A stretch of 64,000 bases of DNA from Littorina saxatilis (Eukaryota > Mollusca > Gastropoda > Littorinimorpha > Littorinidae). Position 1 is the stretch's first letter. Every line of letters starts with the position of its first letter. Location: contig NC_090250.1 of NCBI RefSeq assembly GCF_037325665.1, forward strand, positions 38,016,621 through 38,080,620, in the 5' to 3' direction. Made by a program: the position numbers and the translations under genes. The notes beneath the pieces are model-generated. The model saw only the letters and a list, made by a program, of their open reading frames with translations, was not told where the DNA came from and did no database searches. This document shows, piece by piece, positions 10,701 through 21,184 of this stretch.

Positions 10701-13700
10701 CTTTGTGTTGCATGACCTTGGATGACCTTGACCTTGGGTCAAGGTCACATGTATTTTGGTAGGAAAAATGTGTAAAGCATGTGAGTCGTATGGGCTTTGC
10801 CCTTCTTGTTTTATTATCACTTACCGTTGAAGCCACTTAGATCAGTGACCACTTTTAATTAAATTAACTTTATCAAGTGACAACGATGTAGATGCAACTT
10901 GATGAAGAAAGGCAGAGAACAAGAGCAGAGAAAGAAAACAGGATTATGAATGTGAATATGAACTGTAAAGATCTATGAAACTGATATGAAATGTAAACGA
11001 CTTTGCTTTATTTGCTCAACAGCCTCCTCAGTTGGTTTCTCCCTGGTGCTTGGACTGGGGTTTGTGGGCTTAATCAAATTTCTGCTGTGGGTCATTTTTG
11101 TGGACTGCATTGGCGTTGGACTTCTGATTGCAACTTTGCTATGGTAAGCACTCACGATCACGTTATTTTCTATTTTAGTGTGGGTGATAGGTGAGGAGTT
11201 CGACCACTACAGAAGAACCCCCCTTTTCAGACCCCCCCCCCCCCCCCAGGAAAGCACAGTTCCATATCCGGGGTACACAAAATGGCAGTCGTAATTAATG
11301 GCTGACTCTAGTTTTTGCAATCATGTACTCAGTTATTTGTGACTTCGTCGCTAGAAAAGGTCTACTGGATGCAAGTCAGGTTGGTGTTTAAGTGGTCGAA
11401 ATTATATTTCTTGTCAAGAAGTTTGGAAACATTTCAGTAAAAAATAAAAATTAAGTCAAGCTTGGCAGGTTGATCACTTGTTCTAGCTGTCAAGGCCTCA
11501 CAATTACTGTCCAGTTTGTAAAGTCACTTCTTCAATGGCACACACATGCACACTCGTGGTGATACAATGTATGTATGAAGGCAATTTCTGATACCAAGAT
11601 CTGTACCTTATTAGCTTGATGTTGATTGTCTCCCTTTTTCTGTGTCCTTGGTTTGTGAAGAATGTTTTCAAATCGACAAATGTAACAGAAAGGTAAGTTG
11701 TAATCTTCCGATGATTTTTCATTATGTATGTTTAACATGAATTTTGACAAACCTCGTCACCTTGAAAAAAGTTGCTTTTATGTGAGTATTATGTGTGCTT
11801 ACAATTTCTAACAGGAGGGGCCATATAACTGATGACTACATGTATTATGTTTCTGCATCTGTGTAGGTTTGTCACCAACAAGAAAATGCTGATCAACCCA
11901 CCTAGAGGGCAGGACGTGGAATGGGCCTACGCCTTTGACGTTCATCTCAATGCCTTCTTCCCACTGCTTATGATTCTTCACTTTTTCCAACTGCCATTGC
12001 TGAACCGTAAGTAATTTGCTGTGAAATGTCTGTCTTGGAATGGCTTCTGACTTTGTATGTGGACGTATCTCTTTGAAGATCAGAAAAAGAAAGCTATTCT
12101 AAAATGTTTTGGATAACCTTTGTACTCTCTTTCAATATTTCCAAGCTCTCGCGACCTACGATGCATATAGCAAAGCATGTGGGATGGATAGCTCGTGCGA
12201 GCTGCAAAGACTCGATGTTCCAAGCTCTGGCGATGTTCAAATCAAAACCAAAAGCATGTGGGACAGATGTTCTACAAGAGCTGGGAAAACTTTTAAGTGG
12301 TGTATTGTAATAAAATTGTTTGACAGCATTCTTCACACATTATTTTAAAACAAATTAGATGAAAATGTCTTCACTTGAATTTCTGTTCTTCCCTGTTTCT
12401 AACACACTCACATATCATGAGACTTTATCTGCTTAAGGTCAACAGTAAGGTTACTTTAGCCACAGATGTGTGTTTAAAGTTTGGATTGTGAGTAAAGCAC
12501 AGGGTTTTGGGGTACAAAGTTGATTGACGTTTTGTTTCTGTGTTTTGCGTAATTCCTGTAAGTTTCCGCCAGTTACCTTCCCTCATTATTCACGTGTATG
12601 TCCTTATACCACTGCTAGAGTATACCAGGCTTTCTGTGAAATTGTGTCGGGACATTTCAAACTTCAGTGCTTGATAACTGCACTGATACTTTTTCACATA
12701 TCTTTAGATAGCAGACCTAATTTTTTTGCCAGGCAGACAAGTGTGTATTTCTGTTTTCTGCTTTTATTCACACTGCAGATCATTCTGGGCCTTGTATTTA
12801 TGTATGGAGTTCATGCCCTTTGAAAATTCGTGTGCGTTAAATATTGCATTTTTTAGCAGCCACATACGCATTTAAGCCGCCATATGACTTTTAAAAAAAA
12901 GTATATTTTTTGAGTTGGTAACTTATTTATTTTTTACAAAGGCAACACAAGCAAACATTGAGGACATTATGAACGTACTACCTGTGACTTTAAAATGTAT
13001 GTCTTGTTTTGTGTCAGCCCATTTAAAACACTCAAGTCAGCGCAACCTCTGGCGTAGTAAAGGTTTGTTAGGAATGAAGTCTCGCTTACAAAATATTTTC
13101 AGAGCATGTACAGTAAAAAAAAAATCTCACTTGAGAAGTTTAGCATCATGTGATTCATTCATGTTTTGCTGTCTGTGCAGATTTCATTCGGCTTGACTAT
13201 TGGATGTCATTCATGTTTTGCTGTCTGTGCAGATTTCATTCGGCTTGACTATTGGATGTCATGCATGTTTGGGAACACGCTGTGGTTAATAGCCATCGGC
13301 TACTACCTCTACATCACATTCCTTGGATACAGTGGTTAGTGTTTGTTTTAGTAAAGTGCTATTCACATGGATATTTTTCAACTGACTTTTGTCACTAAAA
13401 AATTGGCCAGACAAAACAGTTTCAAAGTTGCCAAAAAGTTGTCGACTGTCTGGTAGAATTTTGACCATTTCTTAGTTAACTCTCAACCAGTTTTTCTGAT
13501 GCTCTCTGTGGCTGAAGGCTATATATTCGCTGAGTCTGCGCATGCTTTTGCAGTTGCTTGTTGTTCTTTGCCTCCTTGCCTCGAAAGAGGAGAAATCTAT
13601 TGACATTCAAAGTTACTAATAAACTGTCAACATGACGCAAACAATACCAGGTTATCTCAAATGTCAGACAAATCATTTTGTTGAAAGAGGATTATTGTTA

Positions 13701-13985
13701 ATGTCGAGTCACGAAAAAGAATGAATTTATTTTCTGGTCCTCTAAAGCATTGCTGGGTTTTTTTTCTTCAGAATTCCATCCATTTCTAAAGATAATTTTT
13801 ACTGATTTCATTATCACATGATGTTTTGTATGTTTTCAGCATTACCATTTTTGAAAAACACGAGGATGATGCTGTTCCCTATGATGGGTGTCATGTTGAT
13901 CTACGTTCTGTCGCTGATTCTTGGCATGAACTTCACGTCACACTTGTGCAACTTCTATGCATACAGAGTCATCCCTTACGTGTAG
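6853..13985 (+). CDS. UNC50: UNC50 inner nuclear/Golgi membrane protein, complete, seven coding exons
   Basis: UNC50 is a conserved multi-pass membrane protein of the early secretory pathway, needed in C. elegans for assembly or trafficking of nicotinic acetylcholine receptors and linked to Golgi recruitment of the Arf-GEF GBF1. Coding exons: 6853-7079, 7564-7589, 9061-9126, 11023-11143, 11867-12006, 13233-13334, 13840-13985. All junctions are GT-AG, and the sum is 828 nt, giving 275 aa plus TAG. Human UNC50 is 259 aa. Family hallmarks: FRQMDFEYAFWQM (54-66), QTKDQWARDDPAFL (85-98), VEWAYAFDVHLNAFFP (164-179), and the C-terminal NFTSHLCNFYAYRV. Five or so hydrophobic spans lie at about 96-118, 120-147, 174-194, 204-228 and 238-258. 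The N-terminus (1-40) is hydrophilic and Ser-rich. Two ATGs are adjacent (6853, 6856); the first is taken. Exon 2 is only 26 nt. The acceptor of exon 6 is duplicated (see 13155-13258). Identity is very secure. Confidence 0.95.
7663..7741. repeat. (GA)n microsatellite
   Basis: A GA run in UNC50 intron 2, about 75 bases downstream of the 26-nt exon 2. Confidence 0.9.
7934..8873. mobile_element. pogo/Tc1-like non-autonomous DNA transposon (MITE)
   Basis: A 940-bp element flanked by TA dinucleotides (7932-7933 and 8874-8875), as expected for Tc1/mariner/pogo target duplications. The left end is CAGTAGAACCCCCTG and the right end is the reverse complement of CAGTAGAACTCCCCCTTACC. Sub-terminal motifs of the form TCGTAAAAAGG with G runs occur at both ends. 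CAGTAGAACC-type termini resemble those of pogo-like elements. No transposase frame is visible; internal frames are short and unrecognised. It lies inside UNC50 intron 2. Confidence 0.75.
9391..9931. mobile_element. Dispersed MITE-like element, family B1
   Basis: The ends are inverted: TTTGAGTCACTT on the left and AAGTGACTCGATCGAGCG with TTTGCTCTTCTTGTTG on the right. The sequence TTAACGTTGG/CTTTTCTCGGAAACTAT occurs twice inside (near 9468 and 9770). It lacks coding sequence. It carries two direct repeats of AGGTCA spaced by one base (9563-9575 on the minus strand and 9582-9594 on the plus strand). It is related to the next element at 10041 by end design, shared CTTCTTGTT terminus and AGGTCA content. 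Located in UNC50 intron 3. Confidence 0.65.
10041..10811. mobile_element. Dispersed MITE-like element, family B2, rich in AGGTCA
   Basis: The left end is TTTGACTCACATGC and the right end GCATGTGAGTCGTATGGG plus CTTTGCCCTTCTTGTTTT, so GACTCACATGC/GCATGTGAGTC form inverted termini. A (CGTC)n-like stretch (GTCCGTCCGTCC) follows the left end. Multiple TGACCTTG/CAAGGTCA motifs occur, several as back-to-back repeats such as AAGGTCAAGGTCA near 10254, 10414 and 10571. No coding sequence. Located in UNC50 intron 3. Confidence 0.65.
11867..12006 (+). other. UNC50: UNC50 exon 5 (most conserved block)
   Basis: The exon carries residues 147-193, including VEWAYAFDVHLNAFFP, the most diagnostic stretch of the family. 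Acceptor GTGTAG ends at 11866 and donor GTAAGT starts at 12007. Listed separately because it is the best anchor for identifying the gene. Confidence 0.9.
13155..13258 (+). repeat. UNC50: 52-bp tandem duplication containing the exon 6 3' splice site
   Basis: The 52-bp unit (13155-13206 and 13207-13258) is duplicated perfectly or nearly so. Each copy holds the pyrimidine-rich tract, the acceptor GTCTGTGCAG and the first 26 exon bases (ATTTCATTCGGCTTGAC...). Because 52 is not a multiple of three, only the downstream acceptor (exon start 13233) keeps the UNC50 frame. Use of the upstream acceptor (exon start 13181) leads to a TGA at 13246-13248. Confidence 0.9.
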
Positions 13986-15776
13986 CTCGCACCGGAGAAG
14001 CAGGCTTCTACCATGCAGTGTCACGGAACTGTGTGTGAATAATTGTGGTTGTTCACATTGACTCACAACAAAGCAAAATCTGCCGGACTTTCATTGTGAT
14101 GCAGATTAAGAGTGATAGCAACCAGAAAACTAAGGACTATTCACGTTCAGATCTATTGACTGTGTTACTGAATGTAAGAATTTGGGCTATAGAAGAGAAA
14201 TATTGTGTGTGCAGTGTGTGTTGCTTGTTGGTATATAGAGAATGTGTGTCGTTTGTTAAAGCGATTGTACCTATGGTAAAAAAGCAAGAGGAAAGCCTGC
14301 TTTGTGATGGATCACAAAAATGTTTAGCGTGAGTGCAAGCAATTGATTTTAACCGATCAAACTTTTCTTCTTTTCTCTTGCTAGCTGTTCTTTGGTTTTG
14401 GTCTGATGTAACACATCAGAAATTATTTCCCATGTGAAAGGTCTAATTATTTGCAGCAAGAGTTTTTCTGTTTGAAACATTTTGTTAGGCATTACCTGAC
14501 TGAGAAAGTTGAGATACAGCTGGTGATTAATTGAGGGAAGCTTATTTACAGTCAGATGTCAACACAGGTAAATATACACATTATATTAGCATGATTTCAT
14601 AATTGTTGAGTGTGGCGGACCTTTTTTTCTTTTCTTTTTTTTTTTTTTAGATATGATACGATGTTTTCCATCTGCAGTTATGCTAATAGGATTTGGAAAA
14701 AAAGCATTTGTGTGGAGAAATATGTGGGTGTTTCTGTGTGTACGTGTTCTGTTTGCCCTCTTTTAATGGATGTGATTCTTGTTTTTAAATGGGACGACTC
14801 CTTACTTTATTTCCATTTTGCTAAAATCTCAAAGCAAATGAGAGTAGGTACTGATCATAATTTCATAAAGGAGGAGAATGCTTGTCCTGGAAGTGTTGAA
14901 AGTGATGATGCCTATTTTATTGACTATTTTCTTCATTCAAATCCTTTGTGCTGTAAGATGTATAGGCTGCAGTTAACCATATGTTACCCTCCACCACGGA
15001 ATGAGTCACATGTCACCTTTGCATGATTTTCATATTTTTACATTTTCCTAAAGAGTTTTTTATGCTCTATCCAGTGGTGAAAACCGTTTTAGAAAAAGAG
15101 CGAATGTTTGAGTTATAAGCCTGTGACTAAGGTGACCCTCACACTCTTACCAGGCACTCCCCGGACTTGTATTAAGCTTAGCGCAGAACCGCGCGAGGTG
15201 ACATGCGACTTATTTCGTGGTAGAGGGTCACATATTTGGTAGTGTATTTTGCAGCTTGTAGATAAGTTGTGATGCACAGCTGATAATTGCTATCTTTGCA
15301 TGTAGCTGGTGTCTTTTTCTTCCCCCATCCCCTTGAGTTGATGCAAAAAGCTGTGACACCAACGTCACATATATGATTTTTGTTAAAAACCAGCATAAAT
15401 GAAGCGCTGAAAGTCCAAAAAATGGGGCACTGGCCTATGGCTAGTACTTCTCATAATTTACTAGCCAGAGAGCAAATTTTACTCGCCAAACCAATCATTT
15501 GTTTAAAAAACTTAACTCGCATTTGGCGAGTAGATTAACATTTCTACTCGCCATTTACATGTTTCTACTTACCATGGTGAGTAAAATACTCTCCACTTTC
15601 AGGCCTGACATGTAAAATCCACAGTTTGTAGTGAAAGGTATACCGATGTCAATTGGGACACAGACATTCATATTTGGGTTGAGGAAATGTTTGTGCAATA
15701 GGTATATGACCTTTGGATTTTGGCTGGGATAGGCTTTTGAAAACATACCAACACCAGAGATACGATGGGCTGAGAT

Positions 15777-16053
15777 GACCGGCACGGTTGGCCTAGTGGT
15801 AAGGCGTCCGCCCCGTGATCGGAAGGTCGTGGGTTCGAACCCCGGCCGGGTCATACCTAAGACTTTAAAATTGGCAATCTAGTGGCTGCTCCGCCTGGCG
15901 TCTGGCATTATGGGGTTAGTGCTAGGACTGGTTGGTCCGGTGTCAGAATAATGTGACTGGGTGAGACATGAAGCCTGTGCTGCGACTTCTGTCAAAGCAG
16001 CACCGCCCTGATATGGCCCTTCGTGGTCGGCTGGGCGTTAAGCAAACAAACAA
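15777..16053 (+). mobile_element. tRNA-derived SINE with perfect target-site duplication
   Basis: The head is tRNA-like, with an A-box-like TGGCCTAGTGGTAAGGC and a B box GGTTCGAACCC; the body contains CTAGTGGCTGCTCCGCC and GCACCGCCCTGATATGGCCC, and the tail is AAGCAAACAAACAA. A 12-bp direct repeat ATGGGCTGAGAT flanks it (15765-15776 and 16054-16065), which fixes the boundaries and shows target-primed insertion. It is not a functional tRNA gene. It sits in the probable UNC50 3' UTR in sense orientation. Confidence 0.88.
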
Positions 16054-16597
16054 ATGGGCTGAGATCATGACATAAATTTGTATTTGTTGACACAGCAATG
16101 GAGGGATCAAGAAGTGGTAGTTGGGAATGCTATAGTAACAGGGGTTTATTTACAAAGCTTATGCATAGAAAATGTGTGAAAGTGGGCCCATGGGTTCTTA
16201 AAAGGGGAAAAGTTTTAAATTGGGGGTTCTTGAACCGGAAAGTTTCACTGAACTCATATTACTGTACACAGCAGGAATGTCAAAATCACATGTTAGTTGG
16301 TTGTTGTTGGGGGGTGTTTTTTCAGTAAAAAAGCTAAATGGACTTTGACATTCTACAAATGACTTCTTGTAATACCTGCAGAAGCTGCCATGCAAAACTG
16401 AAGATTGGACACAAGTATACATGTGGAAAGAACTTGTATTTGTTGATTAGTTGTTTTATATAATTTTGTAATTACTGATGTGTTGTTGTATTTATGTCCA
16501 ACTGGGAGGTTTCTTGCTCATCAGCTGTAACTTGTTTTTTAAGCAAACCGGATTTTTAAATATAACTACTTGTGTAAGAGCGTGAGTGTCTGTTTGC

Positions 16598-16628
<31 letters not shown>

Positions 16629-17382
16629 CTCCACATGTGTATTGGTTATGCCTGCACTTATACAATGTAACAAATCATGCATGCTCTCGTACCTTATTCA
16701 AAGTACTCTTAAGTTGTATGTCATGTGTTTCTCAAAAGAATTTTGACCCCAGCACTTTCAAAGCACTTTCTCTTAGTTCCAGTTAGCTATTTTTCGTCCC
16801 ATTGCCTTTTTCTGCCTGTGTTCTTTGGAGAGGAGAATTTAAACTACAGGCACACAACAGTTTATCCATGTATTTGCTTAAAATTAGTTTAAATTTTTCT
16901 TTTCTTTTTTTCTCCCTCAAATTCAAGAAAGCAAGATATTCTGATGCTGAAATTGCTCTTATATGTAACATTTGGTACATGTGGAATGTCTCACAGACGA
17001 GAAAAAGAAGATGTCTCATAGAGAGAATATGTCTTTGGGCATGTATGCACAGGTGTGTGAATGTGTCTTTGGAGGAATGCATGAGATCTGTATATTACTC
17101 AGTGTGTGGATGGATTTATTCATATCATCAGTAGTGTGTGGGACTACATTTAATCAACTTGTACATAAAACATGTAACTGTACATACATTGTATTTTAAT
17201 GTTTTCTTGTGTACAAATGTTTCATACGTGAATTTGAGACAACAAATATATGTTTAGGAACACATTTGAGTACTGTGTTATGCTTTTAAACATTATGGAT
17301 GGTTTTTCTGTTCACAAGAAGGGATTCTTCAAATGTTTTGGGATTAAATTATGCATGATTTTGTTTGTTTTGGAACAATGCC

Positions 17383-17388
17383 AATAAA
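17383..17388 (+). promoter_or_regulatory. UNC50: Candidate UNC50 poly(A) signal
   Basis: A canonical AATAAA in GCCAATAAACAACTTG, 3.4 kb after the UNC50 stop codon, with no competing gene between. A GT-rich stretch (CTGTTGTTGACTG) follows about 20 bases downstream, as in a downstream element. Confidence 0.45.
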
Positions 17389-17405
17389 CAACTTGAAAAT
17401 GAAAT

Positions 17406-17501
17406 ATACTGTTGTTGACTGTATCACTTTTGTCAGAAACAAATTATAAATCCATGCCCAAAAAACTACGTAGAGACTGAAAAATCACGCACACACAGCC
17501 A

Positions 17502-17557
<56 letters not shown>

Positions 17558-18977
17558 TGTACACAGTGGCAGTAAATATATAGATGCCAATCTATTGTTT
17601 GAACCCAGAACAGTTACATACATCCATGATGGCAAGTTCTACACCTTCGGAAATTTAGTTATTATTTTTGGTTATACAGATCTAGTATGTGCGCAAGATG
17701 ATCTTTCCAAATGCATCGACACAACGCATGTCAATACTACAGTGGTCCCTGCGATCTGTGGACACTTCAATGAGAGGACACCTCCCACAAAAGGACACGT
17801 CCCTTTTTTCTATTACCTCTGCCAAAATATACCTGTCAAAAAAGTGTCATGACAGCTAGGCCACCTGCAATGTATAGAAACAGTTTTGGCTGGTCAGAAA
17901 GCTTTCCTAGATCCTTTCATCGCAGGTAATACTGTACAACACATAGCAGTATAACCTAACCGGTGGTGAAGTTGGTTTTTTTATGTTAGTAGTATGTTGT
18001 TAAATTAAAATAGCAACTGACTGCAATGGTCAGATATTAGTTCAGACAATGAATATCTAGCAGAGCTATGCAATTGTTACCTAATATAATTTACGCCTAT
18101 TATTGAATAAATAAATATGTGGAAGAAATATATGAAATTGGAGTTATTATGTTAGTTATCATGCAGCTCTCTACATTGAAAGGTTTTTGAATTTTCCACC
18201 CAAAAAATTAACTAAGCCCTTGAAAAAAAAAAGTTCAGATCCAGACCCACCCAACTTTCTGTTAAAACATTTATTTTTAGAAAACATATGTACCAAGCTT
18301 AAGTGAAAATTACATGACAAATAAGGGCGCAAAATCACACCTCTCTATCAGGAACGGTTGGGAAGAAATCATAAGAGAATGTAATATGTATTATTCACTG
18401 TCAAAATTTACAACAAAAATGGATCTTCCGCTTTCCATCCACACTGTACTACTTTAAGTATACATTTTACCAAACAGTGCTTGCGCATCACATAATGTTT
18501 TCCCCTTTATGCTAGCCTTCAATTTACATGTGCAGTGTACATGCCCTGCACAATCTATCCTGAAAATCAGTTTTTGGGGAGCAGTTTGTATCTTTGCTGA
18601 GTTTGAAGTGGACCGCTCATTATTTCATGTGAGCATCAGATATGCACGAGAATTTATCTCGTGATTTGTTTTCTCAAATCAGAGAAGATGAGTGCAGACA
18701 CCTAATCTTTGTAGCTAAATATCTTGAAAGCAATGAAACTGAATTGGCCACCCCCCAAAACAAACTGTACACTAAAAATCCAGGCATCTCACTACATGTA
18801 CAATACATGAAGTCAACACAATTTGGTCTACTAAAAAGTGATTTGGTTTAAAAAGAAAATGGTAGTACTGCTTAACGATAGATTCAGTTTTGTTTCTACT
18901 TTCTTAAATTGCTCATTATCTTGGCAGTTATTTGTGATGCGGTGTGCAATATGTATGTGAGCAAATTCATTACCTTT
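17406..18977. other. Intergenic AT-rich DNA
   Basis: It contains a (CA)n run at about 17506-17553 and a possible transposon end at 17738 (CTACAGTGGTCCCTGCGATC) without a visible partner. Otherwise I see no gene or structured repeat. Confidence 0.4.
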
Positions 18978-19140
18978 AGGGATCTGGTAGAGCGGCCGCA
19001 CTACTGGACTTGTGATCCCTAGGTGATAGGTTCGAATCCAAAGATGGACACAGGTCAACTTAACGTGATGACTCAGAGACGGTATCCATCTCCCATCCCC
19101 ATTTAATCACTGTGGCACATACAATACACACACCCACCCA
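18978..19140 (+). mobile_element. tRNA-headed SINE, second family
   Basis: The head has AGGGATCTGGTAGAGCGG (A-box-like) and GGTTCGAATCC (B box, 19029-19039), followed by a body with AACTTAACGTGATGACTCAG and ATCCATCTCCCATCCCCA. It ends in a CA-rich stretch that abuts a truncated LINE. Different in sequence from the SINEs at 15777 and 40096. Confidence 0.6.
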
Positions 19141-19149
19141 CATACACAC

Positions 19150-19947
19150 CCAACTACGTCTCCATGACCACCAGCTGGAGTCGGTGGACGCCATCAAATA
19201 CCTGGGCGTCACCATTCAGAAAGATGCAGGTTGGGACAAACACATCAACAACGTGTGTGCCAAAGCCAACAGTGCACTAGGCATGCTGAGGAGAAACCTG
19301 AAAATCGGATCTCCAAAGACAAAAGAACTAGCCTACAAATCACTTGTCCGACCAATAGTCGAGTACGCTTGCACAGTCTGGGACCCGCACAAGATCAAAG
19401 AGGTCAGTCAGATTGAAAAAGTGCAGCGTAGGGCAGCTCGTTTTGTTCTCAACAGACACAAACAGACGGCCAGCGTGGACGACATGCTCAACGAACTAGA
19501 GTGGCCCTCGCTAGAAGAACGCAGGAAAGAGGCCAGGCTCTCCATGCTGAAGAAGATCACATCGGGATCCGCACATGTGAGGTGCGAGGAGCTACACCTA
19601 CTCGCCCCAAGGGCTAGAAGAGGAGTCCCCACAGAGAGACAGCAATTCAAGCGGATCCCAGCGAGAACAAACTACAGAAAGAACAGCTTCCTCCCAAGAA
19701 CAATCAGGGACTGGAACGAGACCCCTTCATCCCTCCTCCTCTCACACCCCCAGGCCCCAGACTCCTGCACTGCGCAGGAGTCGAGTTCCTGCATTGTACA
19801 GGAACTCCCCAGCCCCCAGTAGATTCTAGCTAGGGTTTTTTTTTTTTTTTTTTTTTTTTCACTCTTTGGAATCTGCAACCCTCCACAATGTGACATAATG
19901 GTCAGCCAAAATGAGCGTGGTCACAATATGGAAGAAGAAGAAGAAGA
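19150..19947 (+). mobile_element. 5'-truncated LINE, C-terminal part of ORF2
   Basis: One open frame (to the stop at 19820) encodes the region after the reverse-transcriptase palm: AIKYLGVTIQKDAGWDKHI, ALGMLRRNLKIG, YKSLVRPIVEYACTVWDP, IEKVQRRAARFVLNRHK and a Trp-Asn-rich end (RTIRDWNETPSSLL). This is the standard C-terminal layout of Jockey/CR1-type non-LTR retrotransposons. The polymerase motifs and endonuclease are missing, so the copy is dead on arrival. The 3' UTR holds a 25-base T tract (about 19837-19859) and ends in a (GAA)n tail. Confidence 0.85.
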
Positions 19948-19957
19948 ACCACACACA

Positions 19958-20009
<52 letters not shown>

Positions 20010-20387
20010 TACACACAAACAGATGATTTGCAATAATACGAGCATAAATGGATATGGTTTCACAGTGGCAAGGTGACCCACATTTTTACTCCCGCAGCAA
20101 AAAAGAGAAGACAAAAAAGAAGAAAAAAAGACGAAGGATGAGTGTGCTGAAGGCTGCACCATGACTATCATGATCATGACAAATAGGTCTGATTCGATTT
20201 CCAGTGGATTAAGTTCGTCCAGGCGGTTAAGAAGTATTAAATAAATAATCTCAACTGAAATGGACAGATTAAAGCGGCGGGGATGAGGGGTTGGGAGGGA
20301 GGAGGGGGGGGGGGGGGAGGCAACCTATTTTATCAGATTAGTTGAATGCGATCAGGACCACAAAGCGTTTTTAATTGTCAAAACAAT

Positions 20388-20494
20388 GGTCACCCACTGA
20401 CCACCACCCCTTTTGAAGACCCGAATTTTCCCAACTTTCTGCCAATAACGTCTATCCTTGGACTTTAATTTGAGGGTCTTAAAAGGGGGTGACC
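20388..20494. mobile_element. Short fold-back element
   Basis: The left arm GGTCACCC... CCCCTTTTGAAGACCC pairs with the right arm GGGTCTTAAAAGGGGGTGACC read in reverse, with an 11-base insertion in the left arm. The AGACCC/CCCCTTTT termini resemble those of small pogo-type MITEs. No coding sequence. Confidence 0.5.
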
Positions 20495-21184
20495 CTGCAG
20501 CAGCCACTCAAACTAACTGTGGTTCAGTCATAGGGTTTGAAATAGAGTTATTCGTGGGCTTTCTCCGCCCAGCGTTTTAAAGATAATCCCATCATTCCGT
20601 GTAAACCATCTGAGCATCTCCAGATCCCGTACACCACCAGCGATCTGTCCGGGCTTTTACTTTGACAACAACATACACTTCCACTTGGACTTATAACAGA
20701 AGTCAACAGCATTAGAAGATTGTGAGTACTGTATAAGTCGAGATGAGGTGAAGTGAAGAAAAGAAAAAAGAAAAAAAAAGAGAGCTCGACAAACTAAAAA
20801 AAATAAAAAATAATAAAAAAAATTAAAAAAAAAATAAAGAAAGAAGGAAGCTCTTAGCTTGAACGTAGATAAAGATGAAAATAAATGGTTTTGATGATGA
20901 AAAAAAAAATAATAAAAAAAATAAATAAAATAAAATAACAGAAGTCCACAGCCTTGCTGCTTTCTGTGGTGAGTATGAATTTTTTGTTAAATTGATTTCA
21001 TAGAAAGCCATCCTTGGTTTTTACCAAATTAATTAATTAATTAAATTCTCACCGTGTGCACAGAGAGCACCCAGGCTGTTCTTTTTTGGCATTTTTCCAA
21101 GTGGAGGGATGGTATTATTCCACGTAAAACCCTGGCACGATCTAACATGGTGACCCGAATTGTTTTTACGGGAAGGACTGTGCC
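20495..21184. other. Intergenic, A-rich
   Basis: About 20750-20940 is a strongly A-rich low-complexity stretch (AAAT/AATAA repeats). The sequence GATCCCGTACACCACCAGCG near 20623 looks like part of a dispersed repeat, but no second copy is in the window. No gene seen. Confidence 0.35.

Larger units (their letters stand above)
13986..17405 (+). other. UNC50: Probable UNC50 3' UTR
   Basis: AT-rich sequence without supported coding sequence follows the UNC50 stop codon and ends at AATAAA (17383-17388) followed by AACTTGAAAATGAAAT. A length near 3.4 kb would be long but is plausible for a gastropod; shorter poly(A) forms cannot be excluded. It contains a full SINE with target duplications (15777-16053) and a (TG)n tract near 16602. 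Confidence 0.45.

Noticed and set aside
12524-13196. Open frames of 90-100 codons in UNC50 introns 5
   Set aside because: No family resemblance; the second one simply reads through the duplicated splice-site region.
14610-15026. 138-codon frame within the UNC50 3' UTR
   Set aside because: Starts in a T-rich tract, no recognisable domain, AT-rich codon use like the surrounding UTR.
15777-15853. tRNA gene
   Set aside because: A and B boxes are present, but a proper cloverleaf is not and the sequence is the head of a SINE with target duplications. The same holds for the heads at 18978 and 40096.
17737-17870. Possible DNA transposon starting CTACAGTGGTCCCTGCG
   Set aside because: No matching inverted end was found nearby, so it may be a fragment or chance.
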